Below are positions 8,508-15,708 of a stretch of 64,000 bases of DNA, in pieces. The stretch's first letter is position 1. Each line of letters starts with the position of its first letter. The position numbers were made by a program, and so were the translations under genes. The DNA is taken from assembly GCF_023276435.1 (NCBI RefSeq), contig NZ_JALLPO010000020.1:62001-126000 (forward strand). The letters are read 5' to 3'. Origin of the DNA: Sphaerisporangium perillae (GTDB lineage: Bacteria; Actinomycetota; Actinomycetes; Streptosporangiales; Streptosporangiaceae). Below the pieces are notes generated by a model, which did no database searches, was not told where the DNA came from, and worked only from the letters and a program-made list of their open reading frames with translations.

Positions 8508-8538
8508 GCTACGTCAGTGCTACGTAGCGTTTCGTAGC
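8508..8538. promoter_or_regulatory. Phased GCTACG repeats before the diol dehydratase operon
   Basis: GCTACG occurs at 8508-8513 and 8519-8524, exactly 11 bp apart; the second copy forms the perfect palindrome GCTACGTAGC (8519-8528). A reverse copy CGTAGC follows at 8533-8538. The cluster begins just after the regulator's stop and lies about 115 bp before the small-subunit ATG. It is a plausible binding site for the SARP-like regulator. Confidence 0.45.
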
Positions 8539-8654
8539 ATCTCGCACATCTCGGCACCGCCTTGAACATCCATGCGTTCGCCCCTGAGGCGGTGACGACT
8601 CCGGTGGTACCGGCCCCCGCAGGGCTCGGTGGAGGAGAAGGCAGGTACGAGCCC

Positions 8655-9092
8655 ATGACCCCCGTAGAGATGCCCCCCGTAGAACTGGATCCGCAGCGCG
8701 ATTACCCGTTGGCGTCGCACCGTCCGGAGTTGCTCAGGACACCGACCGGCAAGCGTCTCGACGAGATCACCATGGAGGCCGTCCTGGCCGGCGAGGTGGC
8801 GGCCGAGGACCTCCGCATCGCGCCGGAGACGCTGCGGCTGCAGGCGCAGATCGCGGACTCCGTCGGCAGGCCGCAGCTCGCGCAGAACTTCCGCAGGGCC
8901 GCCGAGCTGACCGCGTTGCCGGACGAGACGGTGCTGGAGATCTACAACGCCCTGCGGCCGCGCGCGTCCACGAAACAGCAGTTGACCAAGATCGCGGAGG
9001 GGCTGGAGCGTGGCTACTCCGCCACGCTGTGCGCGCGACTGATCAGGGAAGCCGCCGATGTGTACGAGCGGCGAGGCATCCTCGCGAGCTGA
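8655..9092 (+). CDS. B12-dependent diol/glycerol dehydratase, small subunit
   Basis: A 145-residue protein of the PduE/DhaB3 family. Diagnostic stretches are DYPLASHRPELLRTPTGKRLD, ITMEAVLAGEV, APETLRLQAQIADSVGRPQLAQNFRRAAEL, and the C-terminal LIREAADVYERRGIL. It joins the large and medium polypeptides in the adenosylcobalamin enzyme that converts glycerol to 3-hydroxypropionaldehyde or propanediol to propionaldehyde. The ATG at 8655 is chosen; the frame is open upstream to a TTG at 8562 but that extension looks unlike the family. It comes first in the operon, whereas in enteric pdu and dha operons the small subunit comes last. Confidence 0.88.
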   Translation: MTPVEMPPVELDPQRDYPLASHRPELLRTPTGKRLDEITMEAVLAGEVAAEDLRIAPETLRLQAQIADSVGRPQLAQNFRRAAELTALPDETVLEIYNALRPRASTKQQLTKIAEGLERGYSATLCARLIREAADVYERRGILAS

Positions 9093-9143
9093 GTACGCCA
9101 CGCGTTCGCCGGCAACAGACGCATCAGGAAGGTGAGACCGGAG

Positions 9144-11504
9144 ATGAGCACCAAGCGTGCGGCCCCTCGTCAGACGTCAGTCCCCAAGCGGTCCAAGCGC
9201 ACGGAGATTCTGGAGAACCGTCCAGTCAACCTCGACGGCTTCGTGGAGGAGCGGCCCGAGGTCGGCATGGTCGCGATGGACAGCCCGTACGACCCGCGGC
9301 CGAGCGTGCGGGTGGAGAACGGGATCATCGTGGAGATGGATGGGAAGAAGAGGGAGGACTTCGACTTCCTTGACCAGTTCATCGCCGACCATGCGATCGA
9401 CGCCGCGGTGGCCGAGCGGGCGATGGCCCTCTCGCCCACCGAGATCGCGCATATGCTCCTGAACCCCAAGGTGCCACGCGGCGAGGTGCTGGCGGTGTCG
9501 TCCGGCCTGACGCCGGCCAAGCTGCTCGAGGTCGTCAAGACCATGAACGTCGTCGAGATGATGATGGCGCTGCAGAAGATGCGGGCGCGGCGCACCCCGG
9601 CCAACCAGGGGCACTCCACGAGCGCACGGGACAACCCGGTCCAGGTGGCGGCGGATGCCGCGGAGGCCGGGCTGCGAGGGTTCCGCGAGCTAGAGACCAC
9701 CCTCGGAGTGGTGCGATATGCCCCGCTGGTGGCCATCGCCCTGCAGATAGGTGCGCAGGTCGGGAAGCCCGGCGTGCTCACCCAGTGCGCGCTGGAGGAA
9801 TCCACGGAACTCGAACTGGGCATGCGCGGCATCACCGCCTACGCGGAGACGATCTCGGTGTACGGCACCGAGCAGGTCTTCTGCGACGGCGACGACACCC
9901 CGTGGTCGAAGGCATTCCTCGCATCCGCCTACGCGTCCCGCGGGATCAAGATGCGGTTCACCTCGGGTACCGGCTCGGAGGTGCAGATGGGCAACGCCGA
10001 AGGCAAGTCGATGCTGTACCTGGAGATCCGTTGCATTCTGGTGGCCAAGGGGGCCGGGGTCCAGGGTCTGCAGAACGGCTCGATCAGCTGCATCGGCGTA
10101 CCCGGTGCGGTGCCGGCGGGAATCCGCGCGGTACTGGCCGAGAACCTGATCGCCAGCACCGTCGACCTGGAGTGCGCGTCCGGCAACGACCAGTCGTTCT
10201 CGCACTCCGACATGCGCCGCACCGCGCGGCTGATGCCGCAGCTGTTGTCCGGCACGGACTTCGTCTGCTCGGGCTACTCCGCCGTGCCCAACTACGACAA
10301 CATGTTCGCCGGTTCGAACCTGGATCCCGAGGACTTCGACGACTGGAACACCATCCAGCGGGACCTGCAGGTCGACGGCGCGCTCCGGCATGTCCCGGAG
10401 CCGGAGATCCTCGCCGCCCGCAACCGGGCCGCGCGAGCACTGCAGGGCGTGTTCGCCTACCTGGACCTGGCGCCGATCACCGACAAGGAGATCGAGGCGG
10501 TCACCTACGCCCACGGTAGTAAGGAGTTGCCGCCCCGGGACGTACTCGAGGACCTGAAGGCGGCACAGTCGGTGCTGGACCGGGGCATCACCGGACTCGA
10601 CATCGTCAAGGGGCTGGAGGCCGGCGGTTTCCCGGAGACGGCTGAGGCGCTGCTGGGCGTGCTGAGGCAGCGGGTCTCCGGTGATCTGCTGCACACCTCG
10701 GCGATCCTGACCCCGGAGCTGACGACGCTCTCGGCCGTCAACGACGCCAACGACTACGCGGGCCCGGGTAGCGGCTACCGCCCAAGCGGTGCGCGGTGGG
10801 AGGAGATGAAACGGCTGCGGCACGTCGTCAGCGCCCTCAACCCGGAACAGGAGGTCGGCCACCCCTCCCATCAAACGGTGGGCAAGAGCGGGGACGTGAT
10901 CACGGCTGACGGCCGGGCTGCGGGAGGCGTGGTCGGCGAGCGCACGCTGCACCTGGAGGAGAAGGGCGCGGCCCGGCCGGGGCGCCGCTCGGACGAGGTG
11001 GTGATCGGCGTCTCGCCGGCCTTCGGTGAGTTCTTCTCCAAGACCATCGTCGACGTCTCGCACGCGGATGTGCTGCGCGAACTGCTGGCCGGGGTGGAAG
11101 AGCAGGGGGTACACGCGCGTGTCGTCCGGTTCCGTGCCAGCGCCGATCTCGCGGTCATCGCCCAGAGCGCGGCCAGGCTCTCCGGATCGGGCATCGGGAT
11201 CGGCATCCTCTCACGCGGCACTACCATGATCCACCAGAAGGACCTGGTTCGTCTGTCCAACCTGGAGCTGTTCCCGCAGGCACCGTTGATGGATCCGGCG
11301 ACCTTCCGCATGATCGGCCGCAACGCGGCCCGGTACGCCAAGGGCGAGTCGCCAGAACCGGTGCCCTCGCGCAACGACCACATGGCCCGCCCGCGCTGGC
11401 AGGCGAAGGCCGCATTGCTGCACATCAAGGAGACCGAGTTCGTACGCCCTGACGCTGAACCGGTAGAACTCGGGGTGCTGATCCGCATGGCTGACGCCGG
11501 CTGA
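9144..11504 (+). CDS. B12-dependent diol/glycerol dehydratase, fused large and medium subunits
   Basis: A 786-residue polypeptide. About the first 560 residues are the PduC/DhaB1 large subunit, a TIM barrel that holds substrate and cobalamin (NLDGFVEERPEVG, TPANQGHSTS, FTSGTGSEVQMG, GNDQSFSHSDMRRTARLM, AVPNYDNMFAGSN). From DEVVIGVSPAFGEFFSKTIV onward it matches the PduD/DhaB2 medium subunit (GVHARVVRFRASADLAVIAQSAARLSGSGIGIGI, IHQKDL). These are separate proteins in enterobacteria; the single-chain form is known from actinobacteria. A GTG at 9132 in the same frame is an alternative start; the ATG at 9144 has AGGAAGG about 11 bases upstream. No microcompartment shell gene or cobalamin adenosyltransferase is seen nearby. 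Confidence 0.93.
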   Translation: MSTKRAAPRQTSVPKRSKRTEILENRPVNLDGFVEERPEVGMVAMDSPYDPRPSVRVENGIIVEMDGKKREDFDFLDQFIADHAIDAAVAERAMALSPTEIAHMLLNPKVPRGEVLAVSSGLTPAKLLEVVKTMNVVEMMMALQKMRARRTPANQGHSTSARDNPVQVAADAAEAGLRGFRELETTLGVVRYAPLVAIALQIGAQVGKPGVLTQCALEESTELELGMRGITAYAETISVYGTEQVFCDGDDTPWSKAFLASAYASRGIKMRFTSGTGSEVQMGNAEGKSMLYLEIRCILVAKGAGVQGLQNGSISCIGVPGAVPAGIRAVLAENLIASTVDLECASGNDQSFSHSDMRRTARLMPQLLSGTDFVCSGYSAVPNYDNMFAGSNLDPEDFDDWNTIQRDLQVDGALRHVPEPEILAARNRAARALQGVFAYLDLAPITDKEIEAVTYAHGSKELPPRDVLEDLKAAQSVLDRGITGLDIVKGLEAGGFPETAEALLGVLRQRVSGDLLHTSAILTPELTTLSAVNDANDYAGPGSGYRPSGARWEEMKRLRHVVSALNPEQEVGHPSHQTVGKSGDVITADGRAAGGVVGERTLHLEEKGAARPGRRSDEVVIGVSPAFGEFFSKTIVDVSHADVLRELLAGVEEQGVHARVVRFRASADLAVIAQSAARLSGSGIGIGILSRGTTMIHQKDLVRLSNLELFPQAPLMDPATFRMIGRNAARYAKGESPEPVPSRNDHMARPRWQAKAALLHIKETEFVRPDAEPVELGVLIRMADAG

Positions 11505-11519
11505 GGCTGGGGGGAGGCT

Positions 11520-13367
11520 ATGTCCCTGGTGGTGGGGGTGGACATCGGTAACTCGACGACGGAGGCGTGCGCCGCGCACATCGGCCAGGACGGGAAGATC
11601 ACCTACCTTTCCGGGGCATTGGGCAGGACCTCTGGCGTGAAGGGCACCACGGAGAACGTCCCGGGTGTCGTCGAGGTCGTGCGCCTGGCCCTGGCCAGGG
11701 CCGGATGTGATCCGGCCGAGGTCCAGGCGGTGCTGGTCAACGAGGCGACCCCTGTGGTCAGCGGATTGGCCATGGAGACGATCAGCGAGACGATCATCAC
11801 GGAGTCCACGATGATCGGGCACAACCCGGGAACTCCCGGTGGTGTCGGGCTGGGGGTCGGCGTCACCGTGGCCTTCCCGAATCTGCCGCGATGCGCCGCC
11901 GGGAGCGCGGTGATCTGCGTGGTCGGCGCGGGCGTCGACTTCGAGGACGCCGCCGCGGGGATCAACGCCGCCATCGCGCGCGGGGTCCGGGTCACCGGGG
12001 TGGTCGTGCACGCGGACGACGCCAACCTCATCGCCAACCGGCTGGGCGAGCCGGTACCGGTGGTCGACGAGGTCACGCTGGTGGACAAGGTGCCGCTGGG
12101 CATGCCGGCCGCCGTCGAGGTCGCGGAGCAGGGCCGCACCATCCGGACCCTGTCCAACGCATACGGGATCGCCACGGTGTTCGAGCTCGACTCCGAGCAG
12201 ACCCGCATGATCGCACCGGTGGCGCGGGCGCTGGTGGGCAACCGTTCGGCTGTCGTGGTGCGTACCCCGGCCGGGGACATCACCGACCGCAGGATCCCCG
12301 CGGGAACCCTGATCCTGATCGGAGAGAAGACCAAGCGGGAGGTCGAGATGGACGCCGGCGCCGAGGAGATCATGTCGACACTGCGCCGGGTGCGGCCTTT
12401 GGTCGACGCCGTTGGCGACCCCGGCACACATGTCGGAGGGATGCTCGCTCGCGTCCGCGACACCATGTCGGAGCTGACCGCGATGCCTGTCGATACCGTG
12501 CGCGTTCAGGACGTGCTCGCCGTGGACACCTTCGTACCCCAGCGGATCACCGGTGGCCTGGCAGGAGAGTTCGCGCTGGAGAACGCGGTCGCGTTGGCCG
12601 CGATGGTGCGTACGAGCAAGGGACCGATGGAGCTGCTCGCCGCCCGGCTGCGAGAGGCACTCGGTACCGAGGTGCTCATCGCCGGTGTCGAGGCCGACAT
12701 GGCTCTGCTGGGCGCGCTCACCACTCCCGGTGCCGGCAGGCCGGTGGCGATCCTCGACCTCGGTGGTGGATCCACTGACGCGGCGGTGACCACCGACGGT
12801 GCCGAAGTGCACTCGGTGCACCTGGCCGGTGCCGGCGATCTGGTCACCAGCCTGATCAACTCCGAACTCGGGCTGGAGAACCTGGAACTCGCCGAAGAGA
12901 TCAAGAAGTTCCCGCTGGCCAAGGCGGAGAGCTTCTTCCACATCCGCATGGAGGACGGCACCGTTCGCTTCTTCGACAAACCCCTGCCTGCCGACGCCTT
13001 CTCCCGCGTTGTCGTGCTCACCGACTCCGGCATCCACCCGATACCGACCCGGCACGGCGTGGAGAAGATCCGCCAGGTGCGCAGGTCTGCCAAGCACCGG
13101 GTCTTCGTGGTGAACGCGCTCCGTGCGCTCGAACAGGTGGCCCCGGACGGCAACATCCGGCACATCATCGGCTTCGTGGTGGTCCTGGGTGGTTCCGCGC
13201 TGGACTTCGAGATCCCAGACATGATCGCGGAGGCCGTCGCGGAGTTCGGAATCGTCAGCGGGACCGGCAACGTGCGTGGCTCAGAGGGCCCGCGCAACGC
13301 GGTGGCCACCGGCCTGGTGGCCGGCTACGCGTTGGCACGGGCGAACGGCACCGCGGTGAGGGGCTGA
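11520..13367 (+). CDS. Diol dehydratase reactivase, large ATPase subunit
   Basis: A 615-residue protein of the DdrA/DhaF/PduG family, which removes damaged cobalamin from the inactivated dehydratase using ATP. The actin/Hsp70-like ATPase parts are visible: VVGVDIGNSTTEAC at the start (phosphate 1), VAILDLGGGSTDAAV near residue 410 (phosphate 2), and a late glycine-rich FVVVLGGSALDFEIP (adenosine loop). Length is normal for the family. It starts 16 bp after the dehydratase stop and is followed 7 bp later by the small reactivase subunit. Presence of both subunits shows the dehydratase is the glycerol-inactivated B12 enzyme rather than a glycyl-radical type. Confidence 0.93.
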   Translation: MSLVVGVDIGNSTTEACAAHIGQDGKITYLSGALGRTSGVKGTTENVPGVVEVVRLALARAGCDPAEVQAVLVNEATPVVSGLAMETISETIITESTMIGHNPGTPGGVGLGVGVTVAFPNLPRCAAGSAVICVVGAGVDFEDAAAGINAAIARGVRVTGVVVHADDANLIANRLGEPVPVVDEVTLVDKVPLGMPAAVEVAEQGRTIRTLSNAYGIATVFELDSEQTRMIAPVARALVGNRSAVVVRTPAGDITDRRIPAGTLILIGEKTKREVEMDAGAEEIMSTLRRVRPLVDAVGDPGTHVGGMLARVRDTMSELTAMPVDTVRVQDVLAVDTFVPQRITGGLAGEFALENAVALAAMVRTSKGPMELLAARLREALGTEVLIAGVEADMALLGALTTPGAGRPVAILDLGGGSTDAAVTTDGAEVHSVHLAGAGDLVTSLINSELGLENLELAEEIKKFPLAKAESFFHIRMEDGTVRFFDKPLPADAFSRVVVLTDSGIHPIPTRHGVEKIRQVRRSAKHRVFVVNALRALEQVAPDGNIRHIIGFVVVLGGSALDFEIPDMIAEAVAEFGIVSGTGNVRGSEGPRNAVATGLVAGYALARANGTAVRG

Positions 13368-13373
13368 TGGATC

Positions 13374-13766
13374 ATGCGTCATACGCCCGCCGATGATCGG
13401 CCCTTCGATCATGTGGGGCAGAACCGGCCCGCTGTCGTGGTGCTTTGCCATCCGGACCCCGGAAATCGGCACTGCGTGCGTGAGATCAATGCCGGCATGG
13501 AGGAGGAGGGCGTGCCCTGCCGCACCGAGAACGCGGCGGACGGCAGTGCGCGGGAGCTGGCCCTTGCCGCTGCCCAGGCCTCCAATCTCGACGTCGGGGT
13601 AGGTGTGGACTCCGTAGGAAACATCTGTGTGCACCACGCCAAGCTGCCGCCGGACGCCCCCGCGGTGGCGGGCCCGGCCACGAGTGCCCGCACCATGGGC
13701 CACAACGCGGCCCGGCTGGTTGCCGGCCTCCCGTTCAAGCAGCAGGAGGGCGTTCGCCGTGCCTGA
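13374..13766 (+). CDS. Diol dehydratase reactivase, small subunit
   Basis: A 130-residue protein of the DdrB/DhaG/PduH family, whose fold mimics the dehydratase medium subunit and swaps with it during reactivation. Visible family features are PAVVVLCHPDP, INAGMEEEGVPC, ELALAAAQASNLDVGVGVD, and the end TMGHNAARLVAGLPFK. The first 18 residues are charged and variable. It lies 7 bp after the large reactivase gene. The ATG at 13374 is the only usable start; the ATG at 13367 in another frame stops within ten codons. Confidence 0.86.
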   Translation: MRHTPADDRPFDHVGQNRPAVVVLCHPDPGNRHCVREINAGMEEEGVPCRTENAADGSARELALAAAQASNLDVGVGVDSVGNICVHHAKLPPDAPAVAGPATSARTMGHNAARLVAGLPFKQQEGVRRA

Positions 13767-13841
13767 CCACACCGCCACCGGGTGCCCACCCAGGAGAGTG
13801 GCGGGCCCCCGCCACCTCATTGACCAGTGAAGGGAGACATC

Positions 13842-14261
13842 GTGCCCGCACGACTCGGCCTCGCCGACGCCCGGCACGTGCTGGACGCAGCGCTGCGCAA
13901 AGCTGACGAGATCGGCCAACCCATGAACGTCGCCGTGGTGGACCACGGTGGACACTTACTGGCGTTCGCGCGCCAGGACGGTGCGATCCTCGGCAGCATC
14001 GACATCGCCGCCCGCAAGGCCCGTACCGCCGCGCTGATGGAGATGACCACCGAGCAACTCGGGAAAGCCGCCGCACCCGGTGGCCCGCTTTACGGCATCG
14101 AAGTGACCAACGGAGGCCTGATGATCTTCGGCGGCGGTATCCCGCTGACCGAGGCGGGCGGTGAGGTCGTCGGCGCGGTCGGGGTGAGCGCGGGAACCGT
14201 AGAGCAGGACATCACGGTCGCCCAGGCAGGTGTGGACGCCTGGGGCGGCGTGGCAAGGTAG
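13842..14261 (+). CDS. HbpS/GlcG/PduO-C-type protein (DUF336)
   Basis: A 139-residue protein of the family that includes GlcG, heme-binding HbpS and the C-terminal domain of PduO. Hallmarks are LADARHVLDAALRKADEIGQPMNVAVVDHGGHLLAFARQDGA split over two elements, then GGIPLTEAGGEVVGAVGVSAGT near the end. The GTG at 13842 has AAGGGAG at good distance; an in-frame GTG at 13827 is less likely because it precedes that site. Members bind heme or cobalamin-like ligands; in PduO this domain accompanies an adenosyltransferase, which fits its position at the end of a B12 enzyme operon. The exact role is not established. Confidence 0.85.
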   Translation: MPARLGLADARHVLDAALRKADEIGQPMNVAVVDHGGHLLAFARQDGAILGSIDIAARKARTAALMEMTTEQLGKAAAPGGPLYGIEVTNGGLMIFGGGIPLTEAGGEVVGAVGVSAGTVEQDITVAQAGVDAWGGVAR

Positions 14262-14352
14262 GCGCTGGCGCCGACCTTGCCCGCGGAAGGGGCAGCAGGG
14301 CCGACCATGTCGATGATGTCGTTCAGCCGGCCGCCGTTGTCCTACGAACTGG

Positions 14353-14955
14353 TCAAGGGGTGGCGGGGGATTCGAAGGGCTCGCCGACCGCGTAGGTGAC
14401 CAGTGAGGTCAGTACGTCCTTGACCGACTCGCGGTCGCGCACGTCGCAGAGGATGATCGGGGCCACTCCGTCCAGGCCCAGGGCTCGCTGGATCTTGACC
14501 GGATCGTGGCGCCGGGCCCCGTCGAAGCAGTTGACCGCGACCACGAAGGGGAGCCCGCGCTGCTCGAAGTAGTCCACGGCAGGGAAGCACTCCTGCAGGC
14601 GGCGGGTGTCGGCGAGCACGACGGCACCGAGCGCGCCGACGGCCAGTTCATCCCACATGAACCAGAATCGGTCCTGGCCCGGGGTGCCGAACAGGTAGAG
14701 CCACAGTCCTTCGCGGAAGGTGATTCGGCCGAAGTCCAGCGCGACGGTCGTGGTGGTCTTCGACTCCACGCCGGAGGTGTCGTCGACGCCGATGCCTCGG
14801 TCGCTCAGTAACTCCTCGGTGTGCAGCGGCCGGATCTCGCTGATCGTCCCGACCATGGTCGTCTTGCCGACTCCGAAGCCGCCGGCGATGAGGATCTTGA
14901 TGGCCATCGCCGGGGTGACGTCGGTCACGCCCGGCTCAAAGGCTGCGGAGCCCAT
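14353..14955 (-). CDS. cvnD: Conservon small GTPase (CvnD)
   Basis: A 200-residue Ras-like GTPase, last gene of the conservon. The P-loop GGFGVGKTTMVG is near residue 26, a switch-I Thr lies in KTTTTVALDFG, and the switch-II-like LFGTPGQDRFWFMW follows. The guanine-specificity element reads VVAVNCFDG in place of the usual NKxD, as in other CvnD/MglA-like proteins. These GTPases couple membrane sensor kinases to morphological and secondary-metabolite control in streptomycetes. Its start overlaps the DUF742 stop by 20 bp. The gene is convergent with the HbpS-like gene, 91 bp apart. Confidence 0.92.
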   Translation of the reverse strand: MGSAAFEPGVTDVTPAMAIKILIAGGFGVGKTTMVGTISEIRPLHTEELLSDRGIGVDDTSGVESKTTTTVALDFGRITFREGLWLYLFGTPGQDRFWFMWDELAVGALGAVVLADTRRLQECFPAVDYFEQRGLPFVVAVNCFDGARRHDPVKIQRALGLDGVAPIILCDVRDRESVKDVLTSLVTYAVGEPFESPATP

Positions 14956-15286
14956 GCAGCACTTCCCTGTAGATGCGTTCGTCGATGGCCTGCGCCGCAG
15001 GCTGTGGTCGGTCGATGGTCACAAGGCCGTCACGCCGCAGGTCGCCGAGGATCACGCGGGTGATGTTGAGCGGCAGTTTCAGCTGCGCCGCGACGTCCGC
15101 CACCGGGGTGGGCCTGCGGCAGATCGACAGCACGGTCAGATGCTCCGGGATCAGCTCCGACGGCTCGTAGAACGTGCTGACGGTCGTGACGATGGCCACC
15201 AGGTCGAAAGCCTCGCCCAGTGGGCGCGCACGGCCGCCGGTCAGCCCGAAGAGCCTGACCAGCGGCCCGGGATCCTCTCCCGTCAC
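14936..15286 (-). CDS. cvnC: Conservon DUF742 protein (CvnC)
   Basis: A 116-residue DUF742 protein. It opens with PLVRLFGLTGGRARP and has a winged-helix-like body: LTVLSICRRPTPVADVAAQLKLPLN, then VILGDLRRDGLVTIDRP. Members are always found between the roadblock protein and the GTPase of conservons and interact with them in the complex at the membrane. The start overlaps the upstream roadblock gene by 4 bp (ATGA), and the end overlaps the GTPase start. Confidence 0.92.
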   Translation of the reverse strand: MTGEDPGPLVRLFGLTGGRARPLGEAFDLVAIVTTVSTFYEPSELIPEHLTVLSICRRPTPVADVAAQLKLPLNITRVILGDLRRDGLVTIDRPQPAAQAIDERIYREVLHGLRSL

Positions 15287-15708
15287 GATCTTGAACCGTT
15301 CCAGGCGGGTGCCGGAGCCGCTCCCCTCGGCTGTGCGGACAGGTGTTCGCCGACGCGCTTGACCATGAGCGCCATCTCGTAGGTGATCATGCCGAGCTCG
15401 GCGTCGCCCGCGGCCAGCACGGCCAGCCGGGCCCCCTGCCCTGCCGCGGTGACGAACAGGAAGCCCTCTTCCAGCTCGATGATGGTCTGCCGCACGCCGC
15501 CGAGGCCGAAGTGCCGTCCCGCACCCAGTGCGAGGCTGTGGCTGCCGGCGGAGATGGCGGACAGGTGCTCGGCGTCCTCCCGGGTCAGTTCCCGGGAGCC
15601 GCCCATGGCCAGTCCGTCGGCGGACAGCACGATGGCGTGCCGCACGCCGGGGATGCGCTGGGTCAAGTCATCCAGCAGCCAGCTCAGTTCAGGTCTGGGG
15701 TCGGGCAT
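15283..15708 (-). CDS. cvnB: Conservon roadblock/LC7 protein (CvnB)
   Basis: A 141-residue roadblock/LC7 protein (MglB-like). The fold is clear from LSWLLDDLTQRIPGVRHAIVLSADGL, the helix EDAEHLSAISAGSHSLA, FLFVTAAGQGARLAVLA and GMITYEMALMVKRVGEHL. Roadblock proteins act as partners or GTPase-activating factors for the small GTPase. The start overlaps the sensor kinase C-terminus by 20 bp, and the stop overlaps the DUF742 start. Confidence 0.93.
   Translation of the reverse strand: MPDPRPELSWLLDDLTQRIPGVRHAIVLSADGLAMGGSRELTREDAEHLSAISAGSHSLALGAGRHFGLGGVRQTIIELEEGFLFVTAAGQGARLAVLAAGDAELGMITYEMALMVKRVGEHLSAQPRGAAPAPAWNGSRS

Noticed and set aside
10310-10325. GGTTCGAACC, another T-loop-like string
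   Set aside because: It lies inside the dehydratase coding sequence (Gly-Ser-Asn-Leu) without a cloverleaf around it.
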